Assembly (NCBI RefSeq): GCF_902703175.1 | Contig: NZ_CACRYJ010000022.1 | Span: 41,298 to 105,297 of the forward strand | Direction: 5' to 3' | DNA from: Occultella aeris | GTDB taxonomy: Bacteria > Actinomycetota > Actinomycetes > Actinomycetales > Beutenbergiaceae | Length of the DNA: 64,000 nucleotides | Shown here: positions 26,114 through 34,809 of the stretch, in pieces | Layout: each line of letters begins with the position of its first letter | How positions within the stretch are numbered: position 1 is the first letter of the stretch | Translations under genes and position numbers: made by a program | Notes under the pieces: model-generated | What the model was told of the DNA's origin: nothing | Database searches by the model: none | The model's input: only the letters and a program-made list of their open reading frames with translations

Positions 26114-27558
26114 GACGGAGCCACCTCCCGCGGTTCAGGTTGCTTCCAGGAGGGCTTGCGGAGCTTGTAGAAGAGGAACGGCACGAACAACCCGAGTCCG
26201 AGTGCGCCGCCGCCCACGATCAGGAAGTAGAGCCCGGAGTTGCCGCTCGCGAACTGCGAGGGCGGAATGAACCCCACCAGCAGTGCGGCGAGCGAGGCCG
26301 TGAACCCGACGCCACACATCCCGACCAGCAGAGGTGCTCGGTAGCCACGGGGGTGGTCGGGATGCTTGCGGCGCAACTGGATCGCGGCTACGAACATCAG
26401 GAGGTACATGATCAGGTAGACCTGGGTCGTGATCACCGAGAAGATCCAGTAGGCGCTGGAGACGTCGGGGATCAACGCGTAGGCGAGGCCGATCACGGTG
26501 GTGACGAGCCCCTGGACGACCAGGATGTTCTGCTGGACGCCGTTCTTGTTGAGCTTCTGCAGGAACGGCGGGAGGTAGCCCTCCTGGCGGGAGATCAGCA
26601 GCAGGCCCTTCGAGGGCCCGGCCAGCCAGGTCAGCATGCCGCCGAGGGAGGCGGTCACCAGCATGATGCCGACGATCGGTGTCAGCCACTGCCAGCCGAA
26701 GTTCGCGAAGACCGCGTCGAACGCCTGCATCACGCCGGCCGTGAGGGACAGCGTCTCGGCCGGCACGATCCATGCGATCGCCAGCGCCGGGAGGATGAAG
26801 ATCGCCAGGACCATGCCCATCGCCAGGAACATCGACTTCGGGAACTCCTTGCCCGGGTTCTTCAGGGAGGAGACGTGAACGGCGTTCATCTCCATGCCGG
26901 AGTAGGAGAGGAAGTTGTTGACGATGAGCACCAGGCTCGAGAGTCCGGCCCACACCGGGAAGATGTTCTCGGACGTCATGGGCGCTGCGGACGGGTTGCC
27001 CTGCCCGAGGAAGACCATGCCGAGCACAACCAGGACCACGCCGGGAATCAAGGTGCCGATGATCAGGCCGCCGCTGGCGAGGCCTGCCACACCCTTGGTC
27101 CCACGCGAGGAGACCCAGACACCGGACCAGTACACGACGATGATGACAATGGCGGTCCACACGCCACTGCTGGCCAGCTCTGGGTTGAAGACGTACGCGA
27201 GTGTGCTCGCCACGAAGCCCAGCAGACTCGGGTAGTAGAAGACCGTCATCGCGAACTGGCACCAGACGGCCAGGAAGCCCATCGGCTTGGAGATGCCCTC
27301 CGAGACCCACTTGTAGATGCCGCCTTCCCAGCCGGACGCGAGTTCGGCGGAGACCAGGGACGTCGGCAGCAGGAACACCACGGCCGGGAGCAGGTACAGG
27401 AACACGCAGGCCAGACCGTAGACGGCCATGGTGGGCGCCGCCCGAAGGCTGGCGACCGAACTGGTGGTCATCATCGCCAGGGCCACCCACGAGATCCAGG
27501 CGGTCGGCGGGACCTTCGCTCGTGTTGCCACCTGGGCGACTGCGTCTCCGGCACTCAT
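26110..27558 (-). CDS. APC superfamily amino acid permease / antiporter (GadC-like)
   Basis: A 482-aa inner-membrane transporter with about twelve hydrophobic segments. The first helix region WISWVALAMMTTSSVASLRA and the EGGIYKWVSE segment in helix 3 match the glutamate/GABA antiporter branch of the APC family. Its substrate is probably an amino acid or amine. The ATG at 27558 (MSAGDAV) is preferred for the GGGATGG before it; ATG at 27567 is also possible. It is first in an operon with the 148-aa membrane protein and M20 peptidase. Confidence 0.88.
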   Translation of the reverse strand: MSAGDAVAQVATRAKVPPTAWISWVALAMMTTSSVASLRAAPTMAVYGLACVFLYLLPAVVFLLPTSLVSAELASGWEGGIYKWVSEGISKPMGFLAVWCQFAMTVFYYPSLLGFVASTLAYVFNPELASSGVWTAIVIIVVYWSGVWVSSRGTKGVAGLASGGLIIGTLIPGVVLVVLGMVFLGQGNPSAAPMTSENIFPVWAGLSSLVLIVNNFLSYSGMEMNAVHVSSLKNPGKEFPKSMFLAMGMVLAIFILPALAIAWIVPAETLSLTAGVMQAFDAVFANFGWQWLTPIVGIMLVTASLGGMLTWLAGPSKGLLLISRQEGYLPPFLQKLNKNGVQQNILVVQGLVTTVIGLAYALIPDVSSAYWIFSVITTQVYLIMYLLMFVAAIQLRRKHPDHPRGYRAPLLVGMCGVGFTASLAALLVGFIPPSQFASGNSGLYFLIVGGGALGLGLFVPFLFYKLRKPSWKQPEPREVAPS

Positions 27559-27964
27559 CCGAACCATCCCAGACAGGTGCGAGGCCTCCGAGTTGTGGTC
27601 ACCATCATCACTCCTACTGAGAGAGCCAGTGGTTGCTGCCCCAAGGCTAGGAAGACGTGCGCGGCGCTGAATCACCTCATGTGCGTGAAACGCGGAGCCC
27701 GTACGTCGCCTGGGGCTGGTGCCGATTCACCCAGGTCATCGAAGACGGCGCCCCGGTGGATGCAGGGCTCCGGAACGAACGAGCCGAACGGCTACGCCCC
27801 CCCTCGAGCCCGCCCAGGCCGACTACGATCTGGTGAAACCGCAAGGACGAACTCCTCGACGCCGACCATCTCGAGCGCGCCGCGAAGGAAGTCGGCAACC
27901 GCTGGCCTCGCGACCGGCCGCTCCGCCCCGACGTCGCCGAGACAACTGGTCTCTCCCCGGCGCG
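27559..27964. other. Intergenic region with no convincing gene
   Basis: About 400 bp between the permease start and the end of the molybdopterin oxidoreductase, so it probably holds the permease operon promoter. A short plus-strand open stretch near 27843-27985 reads like the end of a protein (DELLDADHLERAAKEVGNRW) but lacks a start and a ribosome-binding site. It may be a gene fragment. No repeats or RNA genes seen. Confidence 0.4.
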
Positions 27965-29044
27965 TCACCGGCGATCGACGTAGATGACTTCGATGGCGTT
28001 GTTCCCGTAGCCGAGGCGGTTCCACGGCGGCACGTCGGGTTGCACGTTGCCGGCGGCGTCGGCCGCGCGGGCTCTCAGGGTGTGTCTGCCGACGTCGTCG
28101 GCGTCCCAGTTGAAGGACCAGTCCTGCCAATGGAAGCCACTGCGGGACGGTTCGAGTCGTGCCGGCTGCCAGTCACCCTCACCGGTGAGGCTGAGGTCGA
28201 CCCGGGCGATGGGGCCGGTCCCCGACCATGCCTTCCCCCGGACCAGGTAGGACCCGCGGCCGATGGTCGCGCCCGGCGCAGGGTCCGTGATCCGGGCGCG
28301 CACCCGCATCAGCGAGACTGGTTCCTGGGGTCGGTCCGGCCACTGGTACATGTAGTGGCCGGTCTGGAACTCACCGGTGTATGGCTCGGTGAGGACCTCG
28401 AGACGTTTCAGCCACTTCACCGAGGCGACCGCGTACCAGTGCGGCACGATCAGCCGGAACGGGGCGCCGTGATCGCGCCCGAGCGGTTTCCCGTTCATCT
28501 CGTAGGCGATGAGAATCCCCGAGGTCGGGTCCGTGGCGTACGTGAGTGGGAGCGACCGGATGAAGGAGAGGTTGTCCTGCTCGGTCTCGGGAAGGATCGC
28601 TCGGAGGTGGTATGGCCCGTGATCGGCCCCCTGCGCCAGAACCTCGACACCGTGCGCCGATGGTTCGGTCCTCGCCAGCACCTCGTGGAGCAGCGCACCG
28701 CGCCATCGGGCCGTGGACACGGCGAGGTCACCCCAGGGTTCGCCGGTCGGCAGGGGTTTCATCTCCAGTCTCCCGTTGCCCGCACACTCGAGCGTGACGG
28801 TGTGCTCGTGGGCCGGCATCGCGCGAAGGTCGTCGAGCGTGAGGGTGGTGGGTCGGCCGACCGCGCCGCCGATCTCCAGGACGCCGTCGTGGTCGGGGAC
28901 CGCGAAGTTGCTGCGGACGTAGTGGAGTTCCGTGGGAGTGATGTCGCCGTGCAGCGCGGCCGGTGGCGCCTCGGCGTTGTAGGGCGCGGGGTTGATCATC
29001 ACCAGTGCGGCGCGTGCCGCCTCGAGGTCGCCAGTGACCGTCAT
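27965..29044 (-). CDS. Cytoplasmic sulfite-oxidase-family molybdopterin oxidoreductase
   Basis: A 359-aa enzyme of the sulfite oxidase fold. The molybdenum-ligating Cys is C87 in LECAGNGR. Residues from about 130 to 230 continue the molybdopterin domain (VEVLAQGADHGPYH, then RDHGAPFRLIVPHWYA), and the C-terminal Mo-co dimerisation domain ends NNAIEVIYVDRR. There is no Tat signal, so it should be cytoplasmic, unlike many bacterial relatives. The true substrate is not evident. It is last in a leftward run with enoyl-CoA hydratase, DyP peroxidase and DUF4331 genes, 41 bp after the hydratase. Confidence 0.9.
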   Translation of the reverse strand: MTVTGDLEAARAALVMINPAPYNAEAPPAALHGDITPTELHYVRSNFAVPDHDGVLEIGGAVGRPTTLTLDDLRAMPAHEHTVTLECAGNGRLEMKPLPTGEPWGDLAVSTARWRGALLHEVLARTEPSAHGVEVLAQGADHGPYHLRAILPETEQDNLSFIRSLPLTYATDPTSGILIAYEMNGKPLGRDHGAPFRLIVPHWYAVASVKWLKRLEVLTEPYTGEFQTGHYMYQWPDRPQEPVSLMRVRARITDPAPGATIGRGSYLVRGKAWSGTGPIARVDLSLTGEGDWQPARLEPSRSGFHWQDWSFNWDADDVGRHTLRARAADAAGNVQPDVPPWNRLGYGNNAIEVIYVDRR

Positions 29045-29085
29045 ATGCGTCTCAGTCTCCTTGGGTCAGGGTGATGCCGGGATCG

Positions 29086-29949
29086 TCAGAAGTCGGACTC
29101 GGAGAAGGTCGGCTCGCGGTCCTCGTTGAAGGCGCCGATGCCCTCGACGCGGTCGGGATGGACCGCGGAGCGCCAGTGGGCATCCATCATGATCGCGATC
29201 GCATGTTCGATCGGCTGTCCCTCGCCCAACTGAACCGCGCGCTTCACGGCCTGGACCGCGGTCGGCGAGTTACCAGCGATCCTGGCCGCAATCTGACGCG
29301 CCGCGCCCATCAATTGGCCGGGATCGTGCAGCTCGTTGACCAAGCCGAGCCGGTACGCCTCCCGCGCCGAGACCGGGTCCCCGGTCATGAGCATCTGCAT
29401 GGCCTTGCCTCGCGGCAGAAGTCGGGGAAGCAGCGCGGGCGACCCGCCGCCGGCCGCGAGGCCGAGCATGGCCTCGGGTTGTCCGAAGGTCGCGTTGGTC
29501 GAGGCGATGATGAAGTCCGTGCTCTGGGCGAGCTCACAGCCGCCCCCGTACGCGATCCCGTTGACCACGGCGAAGATCGGCTTGCGGAGCTGTCGGACCG
29601 TGTAGAGCGTCCGGTCGAAGGCCTGCCGTTGACGCAGCCAGTCCTCCTTGGTCATCGCCTTACGTTGCCGCAGGTCGCTTCCGACGGAGAAGGCACGGTC
29701 TCCAGCACCGGTCAGGATGACGACGCGGACCGCGGTGCGAACGGCGACCTCCTCCACCACCTCGGTCAACAACGCACCCATCTCGGTGCTGATCGCATTG
29801 TCGGCATGCGGTCTGTTGAGGGTGATCAGGGCCGCCCGGCCGTCGGTGAGATAGTCCAGGAGCACCGGCGCCTCGGTCTCCTCGATGCCGGGATCGGGTG
29901 GGGCGAAGTCGAGCGCTGCCCAGCGGTCCGTGCCTGGTGAGCCCATCAT
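29086..29949 (-). CDS. Enoyl-CoA hydratase/isomerase family protein
   Basis: A 287-aa crotonase-fold protein. Motifs include ALITLNRPHADNAIS, the oxyanion-hole segment DRAFSVGSDLR, and GIAYGGGCELAQSTD with FGQPEAMLGL. Family members hydrate or isomerise acyl-CoA thioesters. The usual catalytic glutamates align near GGGCELA and FGQPE. An N-terminal extension of about 28 residues precedes the fold. The ATG overlaps the DyP peroxidase stop by 4 bp (ATGA), so the two are translated together, an uncommon partnership. Confidence 0.9.
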   Translation of the reverse strand: MMGSPGTDRWAALDFAPPDPGIEETEAPVLLDYLTDGRAALITLNRPHADNAISTEMGALLTEVVEEVAVRTAVRVVILTGAGDRAFSVGSDLRQRKAMTKEDWLRQRQAFDRTLYTVRQLRKPIFAVVNGIAYGGGCELAQSTDFIIASTNATFGQPEAMLGLAAGGGSPALLPRLLPRGKAMQMLMTGDPVSAREAYRLGLVNELHDPGQLMGAARQIAARIAGNSPTAVQAVKRAVQLGEGQPIEHAIAIMMDAHWRSAVHPDRVEGIGAFNEDREPTFSESDF

Positions 29950-31334
29950 GCGTCCTCTCTCGGTGGCGTCTCGTCACGCACGCCCAGTCCGGCGAGCCAT
30001 TGCAGAGCGCGCAGGCTGGGCGCGAAGCAGTACTCGCCGCCGCGGGTCACGACGAACGGCGGGAGGTCCTGCAACCTGCGCCGGATCGGGCGTTGCGGGA
30101 TGGTGAAGGTGCTGGATTCGGGGTGCGGCCCGACGAGCGGGTCGGACTCGAGCGGGGCGCCGATGAAGATGCCGTCGTTGAGCCACTGGGTCTTGACGAA
30201 CTCGAACTGACGCTTCGGATGCGCGCCCGCGAACACGAAGATGATTCCGCGGTCGATCCCATCGTCCTCGATCACGCCCTCGGGAAGCATCGGTCCGTAG
30301 TTGGTGCCTCGCCGGATCATGCGATGCAGACGTACGTCCACGCTGCCTTCGCCGTCCAGTGCGTCCCGCGGGTTGGCCCTGCGCGCGTGGGCGCCCACCG
30401 GGCACTTGAAGCCGCGCGGGTCATCGGCGAACCCGAAGTCGTTGTTCCGCCGAGGGTCGCCACCGAGCTCCGTGTCGTCCTGGTCCGGGGCGATGGAGAG
30501 CGGGGCTCCGCTCTGCCAGCGGCCAACCATCTTCGCGCCCAGAAGGGCCTCCTCCTGACGGCTCCGTGACCGTGCCCGCAGGTAGCTCCGATAGGCCGCC
30601 ACCCGCGTGTGCAACTTGCGGAACACGACGTAGGTTCCGTTGCGACCCAGGATCTCGGGGCTCGGCATCGGCGGCAGCTCACCGGTCTCGTCGGGGTACC
30701 CGAGGATGATCTCGCCGGCCTTGAGAGGACGTTCACGGGGATTCGCGGCCGGGCGTCCGCTCCCCTCGACCCCCGGTTGGCCGATCCCGTCCTTGAACCC
30801 GAACGACGTTCGTCCGCTGGCGAGTTGGTAGCAGTCCTGGCGCCAGATCAGGTCGATCCCGGCGAGCTCGGCATGGGCCTCCCGAGCCTTCTCGGCGACC
30901 GCTTCGAGCTGCGCCCGGTCGGAGGAGAGCACCGAGATCGCGACGTGCACATCGGAGGTACCCAGCGGCCACTCCCAGTGCTCGGGTGCACTCTCACCGA
31001 CATCGCCCAACGTCGCAGCGCGGGAGGCCATCCCCTGCTGGAACTCGGGCGCGAAGCTGTCCAGCGAGCCCTGCGGTACCCCGAGCGCCTTCAGTCCGCT
31101 GTAGGTGAACGCCACGGTGACCGAGGTGTCGTCCGGGCTACCAGGGAACCCGGCCGGTTTCACGACCCGAAGCAGTCGCCGAACCAGGTCCCGGCCGTCG
31201 TCTCGATCGCGGATGCAGAGCAGCAGATAGGTGCCGACATACGGGGACGGTCGTCCGTAGAGCGCACCGGCCTGAATGTCGTCGAGATCCAAGGCCGGGC
31301 TCGTCGTGGCGTGCACTGGTTCACCCGCTTCCAT
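29946..31334 (-). CDS. Dyp-type peroxidase (heme)
   Basis: A 462-aa dye-decolorising-type heme peroxidase. The distal GxxDG motif is GFKDG at 179-183. The proximal heme histidine is H316 in CPVGAHARRANPR, and RLHRMIRRGTNYGP follows. There is no Tat or Sec signal, and no C-terminal encapsulin-loading peptide is recognisable (end: VRDETPPREDA). It is thus a free cytoplasmic peroxidase of the longer class. Its ATG begins one base after the DUF4331 stop, and its stop overlaps the enoyl-CoA hydratase start, so the three genes are coupled. Confidence 0.93.
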   Translation of the reverse strand: MEAGEPVHATTSPALDLDDIQAGALYGRPSPYVGTYLLLCIRDRDDGRDLVRRLLRVVKPAGFPGSPDDTSVTVAFTYSGLKALGVPQGSLDSFAPEFQQGMASRAATLGDVGESAPEHWEWPLGTSDVHVAISVLSSDRAQLEAVAEKAREAHAELAGIDLIWRQDCYQLASGRTSFGFKDGIGQPGVEGSGRPAANPRERPLKAGEIILGYPDETGELPPMPSPEILGRNGTYVVFRKLHTRVAAYRSYLRARSRSRQEEALLGAKMVGRWQSGAPLSIAPDQDDTELGGDPRRNNDFGFADDPRGFKCPVGAHARRANPRDALDGEGSVDVRLHRMIRRGTNYGPMLPEGVIEDDGIDRGIIFVFAGAHPKRQFEFVKTQWLNDGIFIGAPLESDPLVGPHPESSTFTIPQRPIRRRLQDLPPFVVTRGGEYCFAPSLRALQWLAGLGVRDETPPREDA

Positions 31335-31335
31335 G

Positions 31336-32481
31336 TCAGTGGTGCTCGGGCGGCTCGGGCGGATTCGGGTTCGGCGACGCCAGGTATGGGAACCTGCCGG
31401 TGGCCGGCCGGGTGGCGGCGTCGACGCCGTCGCGGATGGTGGGCCCGTGACCGGCGTTGACCAGCTGGGTGAAGATCATGTCCATCACGTCGTCGTTCAG
31501 GGTGCGGCCGCCACACGTCACGTGCTGGTCGCCCCGCCGGGCGGCCAGCTCGATCTCGAGGAACGAGCCCTGCTCGACGTAAGGCTTGGTGACGTCGACG
31601 ACCAGGAAGTCGGACAGGACCAGCTCGGTCATCGGGTGACGGCCGTCCTCGCCGACGGGCCAGTCGACCTCTCCGTCCAGACCGTCCCAGAACGCGAGGT
31701 TCGCGTCCAGCCGTGCCCGGTAGGCCCCGCCGTAGGAGTCGCCGAGGTGGAACGCGTTCTCCATGTTGTAGAGGTCGCGGATCTCCAGGTCCCGGTTCAC
31801 GCGGTCGAAGTCCTTGGGTGCCAGCATCATGTTCTTGACCTCGGGGCGACCCACACGCTCGATCCGGACGTTGACGGTCCCACGGGTCAGCGTCTCGGCG
31901 ACGACTCCCACGAGCCCCCAGTCAGTCAAACGGTCGGTGTCGACCTCGACGACGATGCTCAGCACGTTCTTGCCGTCAAGGAAGATCGAGCCCGGGTCGG
32001 TAAAGGCCAGCTTTCGGGTCGCGATCGTCGCCAGTGCCGCCCGAGCATCCATGATGAACGGGTCCCAGCGCACGCCGGCAAAGACCCGTAGGCCGCGGCC
32101 GGAGCCGCCTTGCTCCTCGTTGACAGCGAACGGGATCCGTTCGCCCGACGGACTGACGCAGGTGCCCTGCTGGACGCGGACCGGCTCCCCGCCGTCGCCG
32201 GCTGCCTCCTCGGGGGCAGCGAAGACGCAGTCGATAACGAGCTCCTCTTCGCCGGGGACGAATCTCCAGCTCGCGCCCTCCCCACTCGAGGCAGCGACGG
32301 GTCGCAGGCGGAAGCGATAGAGCAGGCCGTCGGAGAACAGGTCGGTGGGCTTGGCCATCGGGAGCGTGTTCAGGACGAGGACGAGGCAACCCGACCGTTC
32401 GGGACTGGGGAACGCATACACGTCCGTGATGTCCGCGATGGGGTCCGCCAGGGCACGTGGTCCCGAGATGTGGTCCGACAT
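31336..32481 (-). CDS. DUF4331 family protein
   Basis: A 381-aa protein of the DUF4331 family, recognised by the N-terminal MSDHISGPRALADPIADITD, the VYAFPSPERSG segment and the later FAGVRWDPFIMD. Characterised function is lacking. Many relatives carry signal peptides; this one does not, implying a cytoplasmic site alongside the neighbouring peroxidase and molybdoenzyme. The ATG at 32481 has GAAAGG upstream. It is separated from the 182-aa protein by 29 bp and from the DyP gene by 1 bp, in one operon. Confidence 0.88.
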   Translation of the reverse strand: MSDHISGPRALADPIADITDVYAFPSPERSGCLVLVLNTLPMAKPTDLFSDGLLYRFRLRPVAASSGEGASWRFVPGEEELVIDCVFAAPEEAAGDGGEPVRVQQGTCVSPSGERIPFAVNEEQGGSGRGLRVFAGVRWDPFIMDARAALATIATRKLAFTDPGSIFLDGKNVLSIVVEVDTDRLTDWGLVGVVAETLTRGTVNVRIERVGRPEVKNMMLAPKDFDRVNRDLEIRDLYNMENAFHLGDSYGGAYRARLDANLAFWDGLDGEVDWPVGEDGRHPMTELVLSDFLVVDVTKPYVEQGSFLEIELAARRGDQHVTCGGRTLNDDVMDMIFTQLVNAGHGPTIRDGVDAATRPATGRFPYLASPNPNPPEPPEHH

Positions 32482-32510
32482 CGACAACCTTTCGTAGTCG
32501 CGGGTTTGTT

Positions 32511-33059
32511 TCAGTCTCCGGCCTCGTCCCACAGCGGCCGCATTGCCGGGTGCTGAAGGAGCTCGGCGGCTTGGGGATGGTCGAGAACCTCCTGGAAGGC
32601 TCTGCTCACACGTAGCGCCTTCCGGATCTCCTTCACCGTGCCGGGGTAGTTCCGCGCATAGGCGGCGGCCACGTGCTCCGCGTCGAGGACGAACGCCCGC
32701 AGGGCCGAGAGGTCCGGGAGCCCGCCGTATCCCTCTACGTGTCGGAAGATGACGTCGAAGAGCGCCAGCGTCGGTCCGGAGGTGAAGAAGTCCTCCATGT
32801 AGGCATCCCACGGCCCGTCGAAGCTGGTCACGAAGGCGAGCCGCGTGTCGTCGTCGAACATCACGAATCGCGCTTCGTGGATCGTCTGTATGGCCATCCC
32901 GTAGTCGCCGGGGCGGTACCCGGGCGTGTTCTGGAGGTCGGTCAGAGCAGTCCTCAACGACTGCTCCGAGCCCGGCTTGACGCGGAAGAACAGACTGAAC
33001 TCACTGGTCGGGCCAACACGCAGCCCCGGCTGGGGTTCTCCGACATCGGATCTGGCCAT
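32511..33059 (-). CDS. Hypothetical protein, first gene of the DyP-DUF4331 cluster
   Basis: A 182-aa cytoplasmic protein. The first 100 residues (TSEFSLFFRVKPGSEQSLRT, then ARFVMFDDDTRLAFVTSFDG and WDAYMEDFF) have the spacing of a ferredoxin-like fold and recall the N-terminal half of DyP-related proteins, but the heme motifs are absent. The C-terminus is helical and ends PAMRPLWDEAGD. The ATG at 33059 has GGAGG 6 nt upstream. It starts the leftward five-gene redox operon. Function unknown; a heme-free DyP-fold partner is possible. Confidence 0.75.
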   Translation of the reverse strand: MARSDVGEPQPGLRVGPTSEFSLFFRVKPGSEQSLRTALTDLQNTPGYRPGDYGMAIQTIHEARFVMFDDDTRLAFVTSFDGPWDAYMEDFFTSGPTLALFDVIFRHVEGYGGLPDLSALRAFVLDAEHVAAAYARNYPGTVKEIRKALRVSRAFQEVLDHPQAAELLQHPAMRPLWDEAGD

Positions 33060-33309
33060 CGCCCGCCTCCAGGACTCGATCTGACCTGTCGCGCCGGCGC
33101 GACCCAGTCGTCCAGAACTGAATGCGCTCCAGCCCGGACCCACGCTAGAACGCTCCGGCATCACCTACGTCACCCTGACTGGGTGAACCGGTGCGGACCT
33201 GCAGGAACGGCGCCGATTGAATCCCCCAGAGCGGGTGAGGCATCCCGCGGCTCCCGCCCATACAGTCGGTCCGGAACGGCCCTGCGGGCCGGTGACGGGA
33301 GGACGCCGG

Positions 33310-34809
33310 ATGAGTGGCGACACAGGGATGAGCACCCGGGCAGGTGGGGTGCTCGCGGCCACCTGCATCTCGACCCTGGTGGTGAACGCAAACACCTCGG
33401 CCGTCAGTATCCTGCTGCCCGCCATCTCGGAGGACACCGGCACGTCGGTCGCCACGCTGCAGTGGGCAGTGACCGGCTACTCGCTGGTTGGTGCCGCGGT
33501 GATCGTCACCTCGGGCTCGCTGGGCGACGTCTTCGGCCGCAAGCGGGTCTTCCAGCTCGGCCTGTTGTTGTTCGTCGCCTCGTGTGTCCTGATTGCCCTC
33601 GCGCAGTCCGGCGCCATGGTGATCGCCGGGCGCGTCATCCAGGGCGCGGCGGGGGCGACGATCCTGGCGTGCGGGCTGAGCCTGCTTTCGGTCGCCAAGA
33701 AGGGGGACGAACAGCTACGGGCGGTGTCCCTGTGGGGCGCCGCGGCCGCCGTCGGTGCGGCGCTCGGCCCGTTGCTGGGCGGCGTGCTCGTCGGCATCAC
33801 CGGCTGGCAGGGGCTGTTCTGGATCGACGCCGTCGTAGCTCTGCTCTGCATGGTGCTGACCGCAGTCACTGTCACCGAGTCGCGGGACCCAACCCGGCCG
33901 AGGACGATCGACTATGCCGGCACGGTGCTGATCGCGCTGACGCTGACGCCGCTGATCCTCGCCGTCACGATGAGCGGCGAATGGGGCTGGATCTCGGTGG
34001 GCACGCTGAGCTGTCTCGCGATCGCGATCGCTGCCGGGATGGCGTTCGTCGCCGTGGAGAGACGGGTGGCCGTGCCGCTGCTCGACCTGGCCCTGCTGCG
34101 TAACCGGGTCCTCGTCGGGTCCACGATCGCGATCCTCATCGGCGCGGGAACGATCAACGGTCTGATGTACTTGCTGAGCCTCTACTTCCAGGACCCAGCC
34201 GCGCTGGGCTTCAGTCCTCTCCAGGCCGGCCTGGCCACCCTGCCGGCAACGGTCGGGCTGGTGGTCGTGGCTCCCATGGTGCCGAAGTTGGCGGCTCGGT
34301 TCGGCGGCCGACAGACGATCGGCGTCGGGTTCGCCGTCACCGCCGCCGGCTTCGTCATCGTTGGTCTGGTCGACGCATCGTGGCAGTACGCCGCGTTCCT
34401 GTTGCCATTGGTCGCCATCGCCGTCGGGATGGGCCTGTCGAACGGCCCCGCGTCGTCGGCGGCGACGGCGTCGGTTCCGGAGAACCAGGTGGGCGGGGCG
34501 TCCGGTGTGTCCAACATGGCCCGGTACGTCGGCGCCGCGGTGGCCACGGCCCTGGCCGCCACCATCTACGGCAGCGTGATCGGGAACCAGACGGCCGATG
34601 GTGCGTCGCCGTCCGACGCGCTGGCCGCCGGCCTGGCCGCGGCCTCGTGGATGATGGCGATCTTCAGCTTCCTGGGCGTCCTGATGGCCTTCGTGATCGC
34701 CCGGCACCGTGCACCCACCGGCACGTTGAACGACGCCGCCGCCTCGGCGGCGGCCCACACCCACACGTTGCCGACCTCTGCGACGGCCAGATCAGGGAGC
34801 CTCTCATGA
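33310..34809 (+). CDS. MFS transporter, DHA2/EmrB-like
   Basis: A 499-aa drug/metabolite:proton antiporter with about fourteen hydrophobic segments. Motif A appears as GSLGDVFGRKRVF between helices 2 and 3, and motif C as GAALGPLLGGVLVG, typical of DHA2 exporters. Probably exports a small compound from the cytoplasm. The ATG at 33310 follows a GGACGCCGG stretch. It is divergent from the redox operon, and its stop overlaps the start of the M24 peptidase (ATGA), so the two are co-translated. Confidence 0.9.
   Translation: MSGDTGMSTRAGGVLAATCISTLVVNANTSAVSILLPAISEDTGTSVATLQWAVTGYSLVGAAVIVTSGSLGDVFGRKRVFQLGLLLFVASCVLIALAQSGAMVIAGRVIQGAAGATILACGLSLLSVAKKGDEQLRAVSLWGAAAAVGAALGPLLGGVLVGITGWQGLFWIDAVVALLCMVLTAVTVTESRDPTRPRTIDYAGTVLIALTLTPLILAVTMSGEWGWISVGTLSCLAIAIAAGMAFVAVERRVAVPLLDLALLRNRVLVGSTIAILIGAGTINGLMYLLSLYFQDPAALGFSPLQAGLATLPATVGLVVVAPMVPKLAARFGGRQTIGVGFAVTAAGFVIVGLVDASWQYAAFLLPLVAIAVGMGLSNGPASSAATASVPENQVGGASGVSNMARYVGAAVATALAATIYGSVIGNQTADGASPSDALAAGLAAASWMMAIFSFLGVLMAFVIARHRAPTGTLNDAAASAAAHTHTLPTSATARSGSLS

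Noticed and set aside
27843..27985. A small plus-strand gene
   Set aside because: The open stretch follows a stop, has no start codon or ribosome-binding site, and is kept only as a possible fragment in the intergenic entry.
29946..31334. DyP peroxidase as an encapsulin cargo
   Set aside because: The C-terminus lacks the hydrophobic/glycine loading peptide and no encapsulin gene is in the window.
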